Source: Acheta domesticus
Taxonomy: Eukaryota; Arthropoda; Insecta; Orthoptera; Gryllidae
DNA length: 64,000 nt
NCBI GenBank assembly: GCA_031308135.1
Contig: JAHLJT010004567.1
Location: 38,835,857-38,899,856, forward strand
Direction of reading: 5' to 3'
Shown here: positions 1-10,995 of the stretch, one piece after another
Numbering within the stretch: position 1 is the first letter of the stretch
Layout of the letters: every line of letters starts with the position of its first letter
The notes under the pieces: model-generated
Told to the model about the DNA's origin: nothing
The model's input: only the letters and a program-made list of their open reading frames with translations
The model's database searches: none
Made by a program: the position numbers and the translations under genes

Positions 1-126
1 GAATATACATAGTCCTTTAAATGGCATTCAGTATCCTAGATGTTGAACCCACATTGTGGTGACATTGTTTTGAAGTCCCTCTTCAGAGTCTCGTGCGCTT
101 CCAGGCAGTGAACTAATGCCACGCTC

Positions 127-1682
127 TTAACCCATTAGTGCATATGATCCAATAAATCGGATGCTAAGAAAAGCGTCAACCATGCCTGTCACTGGAGACT
201 TATCTGTTTGAGATACACACAAATCAACGCTCGCATTGTTGGTAAGTCATAAATTAAATGTATACTCTGTAACTTTCCGAAGTTCTAGATTTAGAGCGAT
301 TAGAGTGCAAGATGGCGCATTACAGTCTTATTGTTTCACGTATCTGGTAAGTTTTCATTTAATTATAATATCTAACATTGATTGTTATGGACAAATTTTA
401 CATTAAATGAAATAATGAATGTTCATGTTCTCCATTTCAATTGGTATTCTAAGAAAATAATTATAAATAACTAAAATATATCAAATTAATTTTCGTGATC
501 CGAAATATCGGATCACATGCACGGGGGACCACTTTTCACTGCAATATATTTCGTATTAGATTGGCTACGTTTTCTCTCTCTACGTTTCCAGCAACTGCTT
601 CTAAATGAAAAAGTATTGTCAGCCTATCTGTTGCTGAAATTTTGAACATGTTAGGAGAAGAACACACAAAAGGCGCTAACAATTGCGAGCAATGATTTTC
701 GCTCGTCTGCAGAAATTATGCTTGTTAGATGGAAAGGCAATGATGTTGACTTTTGCCACAAATCATGAAGGAAACGAAATGGAAAGTTATGCGCAGTGGT
801 CGAAAGAGAAAAAAATGTAAAATTAATTTTCGACAGCTTGTAGTTTTTCGTTCGTATAATAAAGAATGCGTGGGATGGATTTGATGGACAAAATGATGGC
901 AAACTACAGAACTAGAATGCAACAACGAAAATATTATTGGCTTATTTTTGGTTATTTTTTGATACTTCGTTTTAAAACCTGGTTCCTGATGAAAAAAAAT
1001 ATTTCCAAATGATGAGAAGTCCCACTGTTTTTCAAATTCCGAAGAGATATTTGCCTGGGCTTGTTGAACATTCATGAAACATCACCAAGAAAAGAAAAAC
1101 AGCCAAATGAATCCAAATACTGACAATCGTTTTGACGGGAAAAACACTGGATAATTCCTGTTTCTACAGAAAAGAAACTTCGCCACTGTCATGGTAAAGG
1201 AAAATTCATGTGCCAAAACTATGATATGGGATTGCATTTCAAATGCTTCAAAGACTTTCATGCATATACAATATGAAAGGAAAGAATTCCATAGTATCTC
1301 CTACGAATAAACATCAATTTTCAGAATCGAAATATTTTCATTTGTTTTGCCCAGTAACATAAATATAATGTAAACATTAGTCTAGACATCAAAATGGACC
1401 AAAAGATTAAAATATAATTTAGTTTTAGAGTAATAAATGACTTAGTATACGGGAATTTCACCAGTGTCCTTTTTACTGAAAGCACAACCGGGCAGCCCTA
1501 CAGCTGCACTTAAAGAGTATTGTATGCATGTGATCCGATTTATCGGATCACGTTTTTCTTGGAAACGGTGGAGAATAAAATTTTGATAATTCACATAGAA
1601 TGTTTTTTAGATGTGTAATACATGGATATACAATCCTTTCCCCAAAAAATAAGTCAGGAAACTTTATGCACTAATGGGTTAA
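127..1682. mobile_element. Non-autonomous piggyBac-type element with TTAA targets
   Basis: The element body is 131-1678, flanked by TTAA at 127-130 and 1679-1682. Its ends are inverted copies: TTAACCCATTAGTGCATA on the left and TATGCACTAATGGGTTAA on the right. TTAA target duplication and termini starting with CCC are typical of the piggyBac superfamily. The 1.5-kb interior has no convincing transposase ORF, so it would depend on a transposase supplied elsewhere. Palindromic motifs of the type GATCCGATTTATCGGATC occur near both ends and internally (about 144-160, 497-516 and 1531-1550) and could be protein-binding sites, which is inference. It abuts a second TTAA element on its right. Confidence 0.8.
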
Positions 1683-2147
1683 TCCGGGAGTGCTCGCAAT
1701 AGGTAGACTCACACCAGTGCCCGCAATGTATCTCTCAGATAGAGCTGAAACTTTTCGTGAATGGGAATGATCTGAAGCTCTATTAGCTGAAATACGTATT
1801 TTATCTGGTTTGTACATGTCTCTCGATGCAATTGTTAATAAATCGTATACAATCGTCTTGGACACGCCTGAAAATAATATCACGATACGTACTACTTACG
1901 CCAGGAGCTCACAATGCACTAGCACCAGTGTACACAACGTATCTGACAGATATCGCGCAGCGCAGTGATCAAGTTTCAGCAAGCTCACGGAAATGACCCA
2001 TCAAAAAAATGAAAATAGAAGGCCAGGAATTTCAGAAAAGTACAATGAAGGAATACATGAAATATCAGACGCCTAATGCATCGCAATAATTCACGAACAC
2101 AAAATTGCCCCCGCTTGGAAGATCTATGGCGAGCACTCCCGGGTTAA
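1679..2147. mobile_element. Short piggyBac-like MITE sharing a TTAA with its neighbour
   Basis: Body 1683-2143, flanked by TTAA at 1679-1682 and 2144-2147. The terminal inverted repeats are TCCGGGAGTGCTCGC on the left and GCGAGCACTCCCGGG on the right, differing at one position. It is 461 bp long and has no coding capacity. The left TTAA is also the right target site of the 1.5-kb element, so one of the two inserted exactly at the edge of the other. TTAA targets and CCC/GGG ends point to piggyBac-type transposase; the family is otherwise unknown to me. Confidence 0.75.
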
Positions 2148-2449
2148 GGTCTTTTATTGAGTTTACTCTTTGGCCGCGCGTCACTATGCATCAATATTGG
2201 GTTCCCGTTATTTTCGCACGGCAATACTCGTAAGATGGAGCCACTGGCTTACTCCGCAGAACGATGGCCACGCAGTGCGAAGGGGGTGGCGGGTCTCTCC
2301 GCAGAGCGGAGCGGTTTCTGGGGGAATACCAATTTTCTCTCTTCGTCTGAAACTAGCTGCAACTTAATTTTATGAATTTCGCGTTTGGAATTGTCTCACT
2401 GCACAACTCCTCTAGTGTTCACTGAAAATCAAAGCCAGAACGACGACTT

Positions 2450-2965
2450 CTGGGTGTCTCCTACAGTGGGGCACCGCCCCAGCCCGGACAAGCTAGAAGT
2501 TCCCGACTGGTCTTTCGACGGGCGTGATAGTGTAAGCGAGGAATGTTAGTTTGCTGTGTGAGGGTAGAGTATAGGACAAGGAAGAGGAAGGAAATATTGT
2601 GCACGGCACGTGGCTTGTTTGTTGGGGGTACTGCTCCGGCATTAGTCTGGTACTGATGGAAGAAACCACTGAAAACTACCAATTGGAGCAGCTGACCGCT
2701 AGAATTCTCTTCCAATCAGTGGCTGATTTCAACCTATCTAACAAGAACTTATTTGGCTATCCGGGAGACGTCGCGTCCAAGGCACAGGTGCCGTGCCGTG
2801 CCGTGCCGTGCCGTGGACGCGGCGTCTCCCGGATAGCCAAGTAAGTACCGACTCCGACCGCGGAAGCCTACGCTCGCACTATCTAACATGTGTCGAAAAT
2901 ACACCACTGTCGGGACTCCAAACCTAGGTCTTCCAAGTGAGAGTATCTGCAGACATAGCGGAAAT
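2450..2965 (+). repeat. Family B interspersed repeat, copy 1 (split)
   Basis: This sequence resembles blocks at 9330-9812, 10996-11333, 43925-45047 and, inverted, 46719-47095. Shared landmarks in order are a GTGTG-type variable stretch, GGAAGGAA..., CGGTCCGTGGCCCGT-like, CTCCGGCATTCGTCTGGT-like, and a distal CCTCCCGGTCAG-like box. No domain-bearing ORF is common to the copies. This copy is interrupted at 2744-2878 by a hairpin-bearing insertion. The class is unresolved. Confidence 0.65.
2744..2878. mobile_element. 135-bp hairpin-bearing insertion with 10-bp target duplication
   Basis: It interrupts family B between two identical 10-mers, CTATCTAACA, at 2734-2743 and 2879-2888. Joining the flanks restores the arrangement seen in other family B copies. 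Most of the insert is an imperfect hairpin (2747-2846) with arms containing GGCTATCCGGGAGACG; its loop holds four to five GTGCC/CCGTG pentamers. It has no coding capacity. A 10-bp duplication would fit Mutator-like or retroposition-type insertion, but no diagnostic termini are visible. Confidence 0.6.
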
Positions 2966-3547
2966 GTTGCCTCTGAGATAAACGCAGTCCATCTGAAGAG
3001 TTCTGGATAAAACAAGATGACTAGAGAAGTGAGCATTGAGATGACCCCGGTGACCGGGCAGCTCCAGCCTCTTCAGAAGTTTATCTTTCTCACACTCCTC
3101 ATTTCTTTTTGTTCTTGTATAATGGCAAGCGAGAAAGTAAATTCAATCATTTTTTCATCATTTCACACGTCATTTGGTAATCCTCACACATACTTTATTT
3201 GTCAGTGACATTTCGCACTTCCAAAAAACACGATTGGTAGGGGTAGTAGAACACAGTTGTGATAATTAGTGATTTATTTTTAGTTTTTATTATTCTTATT
3301 CGACCAATTCATGTATTTCAAGGGTTTTAGATTACATATACATAATTACGATTTTTGTACTTACATTTCATCATATGTGTACAATATTTGGAGAAAATAA
3401 AAGTAGAAAATAACAAATAAGGGTACCAATGCTCGTTCAGAAAATACATTAAACATTTGGAGTACAAAACATATTTTAAATTAAAGGATATTTGAACATT
3501 TTTACAGCTAATTAAGAAGGATATAGTAGGCCAAAAAGTCAAGGAAA

Positions 3548-4275
3548 AATCTAAAGAAGAAAGGAAGATATTAGAAAAGAAAAAATGAAAACAGACATGA
3601 ATGCGTAAAAGCAAAGAAAAGCAAGAAAGACACGAGGGAAAAATAGAGTGGAGAAAACGAGAATTTTAATCAAAGATCAAGAAAGATAAAATAGAAGGAA
3701 GAAGAAGACAAGGAGGAAGAAAATGAGAAAAATGCTAAATGAGCAGGTCTTTTCATCAAAACATTGCTTGCCTTCGCGTCAAAGACGTGAGAGTAGCATG
3801 TATTGACTGTATGTGCGTGGTTGTCACCCCGTCTAGGCTTAAGTCAAAAATCAGGAAAGATGAAATAGAAGGAAGAAGAAAACACGGAGGAAGGAATGAA
3901 AAAGACGCAAAATGAGAAGGTTTTTCCTTCAATACATTGCGTGCCGAGAAAACATTGCGTTTCTTCAAAACATCGAGATTGGCAGTACGCGTGCCCCAGC
4001 GCGATTGAAAAAGAAAGACATTGTATGGAGTGATGCGGAATAAGGGGATGCTTATAATGCAACAAGAAATTGCAAGAAAGAACGAAGAAAAGAAAGATTA
4101 CGTAATGTCCATTCAGAAGAAAAAAAAAATCAAAAGAAGAAATATGTTTAAAAAAAATTAAAACAGAAATGAATGCCTAAAACTAAAGAAAAGCAAGAAA
4201 GGCACGAGGGAAAAAAATAACGTGGAGAAATGGAGAATTTTAATCAAAGATCAAGAAAGATAAAGCAGAAGGAAT
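3548..4275 (+). repeat. Purine-rich degenerate direct duplication
   Basis: Segments near 3548-3720, 3845-3950 and 4134-4275 are diverged direct copies. They share AAAGAAAAGCAAGAAAG, GACACGAGGG and GAGAATTTTAATCAAAGATC. The strand is A/G-rich throughout. No protein-coding signal is evident; short reading frames here are compositional. Confidence 0.6.
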
Positions 4276-4554
4276 ATTACATAATATATTTGTACATCAA
4301 ATTTATAGATAAGTTAAAATCAACGTAGATTTAATGTAGAAGTTATCCCGTTTCCTCTGCCTATGACCTTTCATATCATGTGCTCGTAATCACCCGTCCA
4401 TCAAGATCATTCATTCCAGATATAATCACAAAGATTTGACACTTGCATCTTCATGCTTCATGTACATGTGTACATTAAATTTAATGTGTGGTAAATTTAA
4501 TGTAATTTACATAAAAGTAACGCAGAAATTTCTGACAGTGTGCGGGTAGCATTT

Positions 4555-4798
4555 CTGTGGTCACGGGGAAAATTTCTTAAGTCAATTTTGACAAAATTGA
4601 GTTGAGTACTGAAAAAATAAGTCAAGTATCTATATTTTATTTAGTAAAACGATTCAATTAAAATGTGATCTCCTTAACCAGAAAAAAGAAATTGGGAGAT
4701 AGCGTTGAGCATACGAAAAAGCGTTGGCTCAATAATCTAGCCCTTGTTTTCTCCAAATCAAGATTTTTGACATAAGAAGTTTTACCCCGTGACCACAG
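4555..4798. mobile_element. 244-bp MITE-like inverted-repeat element
   Basis: The ends are inverted copies of CTGTGGTCACGGGG, and the similarity extends inward to about 30 bp with mismatches. ATTT occurs on both sides (4551-4554 and 4799-4802), but in AT-rich DNA a 4-bp match is weak evidence for a target duplication. It has no ORF. Its right end lies directly at the edge of the GC-rich island. Confidence 0.55.
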
Positions 4799-4802
4799 AT
4801 TT

Positions 4803-5380
4803 ATTGGCGTTGTGTGCGTCTTGGCAGCGCCGCCCCACGCGCGCCCCAGCGCCGCCTCTGCGCCTCGCCCCGCGCCGCGTCCAGCTCCGCGCCCCGTGGG
4901 TGCCCCCGGAGCCCCGCGCCCTCGCCACGCCTCGCCCCTCCGCGCAGCGTGCGCGGGGTCAGGTGGCGGCGGCGGCGGCGGCGAGCGCGAGCCTGCCTGC
5001 CGGCCGGCCGGCCAGGCTGGATGCAGGCCTTGCCCGGCTGCGTATGTAAAGTGTATCACGGCGGGCGGGCAGCGGGCGGCGGGCGGCGGGCGGGCGGGCG
5101 GCGCGCGTGTATGTGTGAGGCGAGGGAGCGCACGAGGGCATTGCACCGTCGTCGGACCGGCTGGCCGGGGCCGAGGCGGCGCTGCGCGGCGCGGCGGGGG
5201 CGGCGCGGCGGCGGCGGGAGCGGGGGCGGAGGCGGGGGCCGTAGTGGGAGTAGCGGCCGGCAGCGGCGGCGGTTCTGGAGCACGGCGAGCCCAGCCGCCT
5301 CCGGCCGAGATGCCTACAGTCGTCGCGCCGCCGCGCCGCGCAGCGCCGGCCACGCCGCAACCGAGCCGGCGCTTCCTGCC

Positions 5381-5428
<48 letters not shown>

Positions 5429-5429
5429 C

Positions 5430-5508
<79 letters not shown>

Positions 5509-5650
5509 ACGGCGGGCGGTGGGCGGCGGGCGGTGGGTGGTGGGTGGTGGGCGGTCTGCGATAGGGTGATGACGGGGGGTGGGGAGCGGCTGCCTCTGCT
5601 CTGGACGAGGGAGGAGGGTCGCGAGTAGCTGCCGTCGCCCGACTCATTGG
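4803..5650. other. Isolated GC-rich, CpG-dense island
   Basis: An abrupt shift from AT-rich flanks to mostly G+C sequence full of CG dinucleotides and GGC/GCG runs, ending near 5650. Long overlapping reading frames on both strands translate to Pro/Arg/Ala/Gly-rich low-complexity peptides; this is what skewed composition produces, and I do not call any of them genes. It could be an unmethylated promoter with an untranslated first exon, a GC-rich satellite, or foreign or contaminating DNA. No adjoining coding exon was recognised. Confidence 0.7.
5381..5555 (+). repeat. (GGGCGGT)n heptamer minisatellite
   Basis: About 25 tandem copies of the 7-bp unit GGGCGGT run through this block, with occasional variants such as GGGCGGC, GGACGGC and GGGTGGT toward the right end. 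Regular GGG runs give it strong potential for G-quadruplex structure on the plus strand (inference). It lies inside the GC-rich island. Confidence 0.9.
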
Positions 5651-5915
5651 CAGGGGATGCAAGAGGTTGGCTCTGAACCCAGACTCGGTGCAATGATGAA
5701 AAACGATCGAAGGCAGACACGCAACAGCTGTCGAGTTTAACATCTAAATTTTCTTCCCCTCTTACTCTTAGGGATGATTTATAACGTTTGTTTTGAAGAA
5801 ATGCTTGGTGGCAAAATTTTAATAAATCAATCTTTATAATACGTTGGCAACTGTGAGAACTGCACCCCTAGACTACATGTACCAGTAAAAATAACGGCTC
5901 TAAATAAGGTTGTTC

Positions 5916-6505
5916 GTAGTGGTGCTACAGAATGGCACAGACTATCGTACAACTTAGTTTTCCAATTTCTTTGGTCTGGGCTAGCGTTTTGAATTTGTCA
6001 TATCCTCTTCGTAGCTGCCAACTATCACCGACCAAAGTAGTACCAATTTTTTTTTTAAATATTCTCAATTTTTCGGTTTCCTTATATCAGAACCGAAATA
6101 CTACTTTGAGAATACTGTAGAAGGGTAAATCGTGCATATTAAAGGCGTGAGAAATATGTGAAAGAAGAGACTTTTTCTGGAGAAAATTCGCCGTTTTCCG
6201 CTGCACGATTACATAACTTTCTCTTCTTACGAAGAACGTCGTAAGGCGAGAAAGTAAAAATATGTTTATGTAATTTTTGGAAAAACAACAAAGAATACAG
6301 CAAAATGAATGTTGTGTCATCTTAAACAATGCATTTAGCGCTATCCGTACAAAGTATTTGTAGAGAAAATTTGGAGCCATTTTTGAAAAAACGCCGTTGA
6401 GCGTTTCTGAAAATGTAGAATTTTGAGAATCTTTATAAGGCATTATTTGGAGCTGGTGTACTGATAAATGCACGAGAGACAAATAAAAAAAAATACAATT
6501 TTGTA
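5916..6505 (+). repeat. Family A repeat, 5'-end copy with internal rearrangement
   Basis: Begins with the family A 5' sequence GGTGCTACAGAATGGCACAG and continues for about 200 bp. Between about 6160 and 6262 it contains a family A 3'-end variant (CATTACATAACTTTC-like followed by GAGAAAGTAAAAA-like sequence). It then resumes internal-unit sequence (GGAGCCATTTTTGA near 6371). This is a deletion or nested derivative rather than a full element. Confidence 0.65.
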
Positions 6506-6512
6506 ATTGTTT

Positions 6513-7130
6513 CGTAATCCGAGGGCCTATTCATTTATTATGATCTCTTTTCTTCATTACTGTTCAATCTGGAAAAGCAACTTCAAAAGCACTACAAAGG
6601 CAACTTATTCAAATCGTGGCCCACAGTTCAACATCAAACCTAGCGCTCTGTATCATTAAATTTTTAAAACCCAGCTTCTTTGTGTAATTGTGCAATTTCT
6701 TCCAAGTCAACTACCCAACTAGTATACAGATTTGTGGAATCTCCTCTAATGATCTGTAACTTTGTATCAATAAAATTTATATTAATAATAGTCACTAAAG
6801 TATGAACTATAACTTTAGCCGTCGGACTCTTTCTCTAATGTGAAATGACAGGGAGACCTTCCGCCATGCTCACTGTACATGAAATAGTGCTCTTACGATT
6901 GTACCAAGGAATTAACGAACTGTGTTATCTGCTTTAACACCATTTTGGTCGACGGCCAATAGTGATTATGCAGTTGATAACAATCCTCCCACACAAAGAG
7001 TGAAATTCCGACCGAGAGGTTTCGTGTTTCTTTCCGAGGGCCTCTTCATTGGTTATCTCTTTTCTTCATGTCTGATCAATCTGACCTCTACAAAGGCTAC
7101 TAATTGAAGCCGTGGTTCGCAATTCATCAA
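6513..7130. repeat. Diverged pair of direct repeats
   Basis: Blocks at about 6513-6650 and 7021-7130 share CCGAGGGCCT, TCTCTTTTCTTCAT, CAATCTG, CTACAAAGGC and an AA-rich CGTGG segment. Between them I see no gene. The origin is unknown. Confidence 0.45.
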
Positions 7131-7243
7131 CATTTTTTTATAGCCAGTTTATTTCTATAGCAATAAACAGAAGTCATTTCTAATTTTTACAAATGAAATA
7201 TTTCATTATCAGCGATCAACATTTCTTGAAAGGAAGAAGCAAT

Positions 7244-8824
7244 GCAGACCGGGGCTAGTTGTGACATCATGTTTACTGACCGATCCAATAGAGCTCAGCT
7301 CGTGATAGTTTACATGCACGTTTCAAATATTTGCCTAAGTCTGCTCTTTGAGTTGCTGCTGGAACCGTTGCTTGATTTGCTTATTTATTGAACATTTTGT
7401 GTTTTACACGTAGTGAAGTAAAAATCTATCGGATTGTTCCAGTCAACCTTAGCAACAATAAATCGAAGGTACATTCAACTACTTAGTATCATTAGAAAAC
7501 CTACTTTTAAAGCTATAATTTGAAGTGTTTCTGGTTTATGTGAATGGCAAAATAAGATGAAATAAAAAAACGGAAATTCATATTAGTGTCTCTCGGGACT
7601 AGTTGTGACAGATTATAAGGGATACGTTGTGACAATGTCACTACTTGCTCTAATATTGTTTGAGAGTAATACTTTAATTCCAAGAAATGTAGTGAAAATT
7701 TACGGAGCTTAGTATATGATTTTGTAGTGGAAAAGAAAATCCAAGTGTCAGAAAATTGTATAACAAAGAAGTCTCCTAGTGTTGATTGGTTGACGAAGAC
7801 GAAGTATATGCAGCAACACTCTAAAATTTCTCTTCGTGTTCCTGAAGCTACTAATTTGAATAGAACACAAATTTCAATGTACACAATGTTGACATTTTTT
7901 CAGTAATTTAACCCCTGATTTCGAAAAATATGGTTTCAATGCAAATGACATTTCAAACGTAGATGAAACCGGGGAAGGAACAGTACAAAAGCAATATGTG
8001 AACTGCTAATGACAGAAAAGGTAATATTGCTGTTTCTGTCGTAGAAGATAGGTTACCCACATCAGCGGTTAGTCCTTTGGAAATCAGACCTCTTTATACA
8101 GCAGAACCTCCAGGAACAACCGTAAGTAAACAAAGACTTTGAAATCGGTCATTTTAACTAGCGCTCTTTTTAAAGAAGGAATTCGATTACAGTAACAAGG
8201 AAGATCATAGAAAATATCTACCCTAAAAACGAAGGAGAAACAACAAATAAAGCATGTGGTTAAAAAGCTATGTTTATAAGCGAAGATCAAGATCTAATAC
8301 ATCGAGAAAAGACAAAAGACACATCCGAGAGCTCCGAGGATGTGCCTTGTTTTTTTAAACCTATTTCAAACATCAAAGGGAAGAGAGAACTGGGTGCAGT
8401 GTATAACTTGTAAGGGTCCCACGTAAACTGCACTAAAAAATGCAGTACATTATGTTTACATTCACTGTTATTCGGATGTTGAGAACAATTAAGATTCAAT
8501 AAATGTTGACATATAAACAAATTAGTATTGTAGCGACATTTGTTATATTTGAATATAACAAAATTCTAGTTTCATTTACATGTGTGACGTGCTCCAGTCC
8601 AGTCACAACTTGCCCTGAAGAGGGGGCTGATTGTGACAAAGTACACTGCTGCATACAATTGTTTATATATCATTAAAACATTATGTAATTTAAACACAAT
8701 TATATGGAAATGTTTACAAAAAGCCGTTCCATTTGTTCCTTTTATTATAAGTTTTAAATTATGGTCAATTACACATTCAAAAATTAAATAAATTAAAATA
8801 GTCACAAATAGGCCCGGTCTCCCC
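7244..8824 (+). mobile_element. Tigger/pogo-like DNA transposon, decayed
   Basis: The ends are related inverted sequences: GCAGACCGGGGCTAGTTGTGAC at the left, and at the right GTCACAAATAGGCCCGGTCT, whose complement matches it with a few differences. Between them are in-order remnants of a pogo/Tigger transposase on the plus strand. Length and gene order fit an internally deleted transposon. No intact reading frame remains, so it should be non-autonomous or dead. Confidence 0.75.
7772..8160 (+). pseudogene. Tigger/pogo transposase relic
   Basis: Plus-strand translation in shifting frames gives DWLTKTKYMQQHSKISLRVP followed by EATNLNRTQ. This matches the W-x-x-F-x-x-R-H...L-S-x-R-x-P-E-A-T segment that precedes the catalytic domain in Tigger transposases. 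Next is a frame reading KYGFNANDISNVDETGEGTV, containing the NVDETG motif at the first catalytic Asp. A further frame reads NIAVSVVEDR and then VSPLEIRPLYTAEPPG, similar to the post-catalytic I-R-P-[LF]-P segment. Most of the DDE catalytic core between these is deleted, and several stop codons lie between the blocks. Cys-rich codons around 8400-8500 may be the C-terminal zinc-binding tail. Confidence 0.75.
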
Positions 8825-9329
8825 TAATTTGTTGGTTGTAAGTCCTTCAATCTATTTTCTTTTTCAGAATAGCAATAGTTTCCGACACATCTCAATAATG
8901 TTCACGAAGTGCAGGATATTCGAAGAGGGCAATAATGTTTAACGTCAAATTACACATAAAATCCTCATATTTTCCAAAAATTCAACAAGACCTCATTTCA
9001 AATTTTGGTTTTGATGAACACATTTCATTGAGAGAAAAAATGTCATCACAACTGTAGTTATATGAACATATGAAGACGCCGACATTTTTTAATTTTTTTT
9101 TTATTTTCGAAAATCAGGCATTTCAACTGACGTGAGACCTGCACTATTCCCTTATTCGTCCTTTAACTTCCTTTCTACTGCGAAAGCGGGTAGCGAGAAA
9201 ATAAAAATAACTGCATTTACTAGAATCTTCTCATGTTTTAGATGATTGATTGATTGATTGTTAGTGATAACGGGTGCGTCAACTGTTATTAACTGTCATT
9301 AATCTCGTAAGTGTAGTGCATTTTTCCTC

Positions 9330-9812
9330 GGGAGGTGAGGATGATTTTCACCCGCTGGATGGTGAGATCCGGAGCCGACCTACCGTCGGCTAGCTGGGAT
9401 ATTCCCGAACCAGGTATCTCCCACCAGCGTGGTACCGCCCCACCCGGGACAAAGTTCTAAGCTCCCGGCCAGTCTCCCGACATGGGTAGTAGTGTAGTGC
9501 AGGTTAGTGTGTCTGTAAGTAAGGGATGAGGATAAGAAAATAAGAGGAAGGAAAGATCGCACGCGGTCCGTGGCCCGTATGTTAGGTTACACTCCGGCAT
9601 TCGTCTGGTGTTGATCTAAACAAAACGGAAAACTATCGATCATAGTTGCTTACTGCTAACCATTCTTCTCCAGACAGCGACTGAATTTCATCTGCCTGAC
9701 AAGCTAGTGTCGAAAGTCCTGCGACCGATAGGACGTGGTCCTGAGACCTCCCGGTCAGAGACACTGCAGTGATATCAGTTGATGTCCTGAGCCACCTCTC
9801 CCAGCCCATGTT
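9330..9812 (+). repeat. Family B interspersed repeat, copy 2
   Basis: The longest readable family B copy. It starts with a small hairpin (GAGCCGACC...GTCGGCT near 9372-9393), then CCACCCGGGACAAAGTTC, the GTGTG-type region, GGTCCGTGGCCCGTATGTTA, CTCCGGCATTCGTCTGGTGT and finally ACCTCCCGGTCAGAG. No long ORF is present. Confidence 0.7.
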
Positions 9813-10559
9813 TTTGACATTAACATTTATTGTGATCTTTATTTGAACAAGTTTAGGCTTTGTCAAGGCATATCGAAATTCCACAAAGTAATTTCGCACC
9901 AATAGCAAAAGATTTTCCAGATTTGAATGAGGCATCCTTTTTATATATTTTTTCTCTTGTAAGAGATGTTGGTTGTTTGTTTGATCCGAAATATTATTTG
10001 TCCCATAACAAAAACGTTACTTGTGAACAAACATGTTAAAAAAAGTCTGAAATCTGATCTCATCTTTCAAGCATTCTGTAAAAGTTATTTTCAAGGCATG
10101 TCGATGTTTTTAGCATCTTCAAAACTGCTAAGGTCTATGTTCCCACAAGTATGAACCTGAAGCTCGATAATCTTACTAGCTACGCCGGGATGCAGTTTCT
10201 ATTAGTTTGAAAGTGAGATATATGAAATATCCCGAGGGAAAAATTTGAAATAAATATAGTGGAAAAAATAACTTATTTTAGGACACTGGAACACGGAATT
10301 GATAATGTAAGATTTGGTATTACTTATTTCCAAAGACGACATTTGGCAGTCATATTGGGCGAAACGAAAATAAAATTCAAATATTACAACACGTTTTTCA
10401 GGACTCGTGAGTGTTCGAGGCTCCAATAAATGGAAATATTGGACATTGGATACTCGTAATATAAATTAAATACATTCATGATTTGGGGTCGCGGCGAAAA
10501 TATATTTTTTTATTAGACCGCATTGTGTGAAGTAATGAAAGAAGAAATGAACAACCAAT

Positions 10560-10645
10560 GGCGACACGTTTTAATACCGGTGTAGCATTAGAACAGAAAG
10601 AAAGAAGAGGCACGTTTTAATACCGAGGTAGGCATTAAAACAGAA
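10560..10645 (+). repeat. Two-copy tandem repeat
   Basis: The sequence GGCACGTTTTAATACCGAGG-like is present twice about 50 bp apart, each time followed by GCATTARAACAGAA. It is a local duplication of unknown meaning in gene-free DNA. Confidence 0.6.
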
Positions 10646-10995
10646 GTTGCAATGTAAGGCCAATTATAAATTTAGATTTAGAAAGTAAAAGATAATGTAA
10701 AAGGGAGGTGACATTTTTTCAAGAATCATGATTTGTCAGATGGAAATACGATTCGGAAAAGAACGCTTGCAGATGATATTAGAGAGATTTTGTACCGTCG
10801 AACGGTAAGCACCACCGGATCTTTTGCGCATGCGCAGATGCACTAAAGTGATGCAAAACTGAAACTGCGCATGAGCAGAAGGTCGATAGTGCTTCACGTT
10901 CGAGGGTGCAAAAACTCCCTATTACAGAGATAGAGTGTGGCGCTCGTAGGAGATATTAGAGGTAGAATAATTATATAAATATTATACACAACTGT

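Noticed and set aside
5381..5555. CRISPR-like array
   Set aside because: Units are contiguous heptamers with no spacers, and the genome is eukaryotic.
4658..5743. Long overlapping ORFs of 75-361 codons on both strands
   Set aside because: They are Pro/Arg/Ala/Gly low-complexity translations of the GC island and GGGCGGT minisatellite; several frames on both strands are open together, which is what high GC does by lowering stop-codon frequency.
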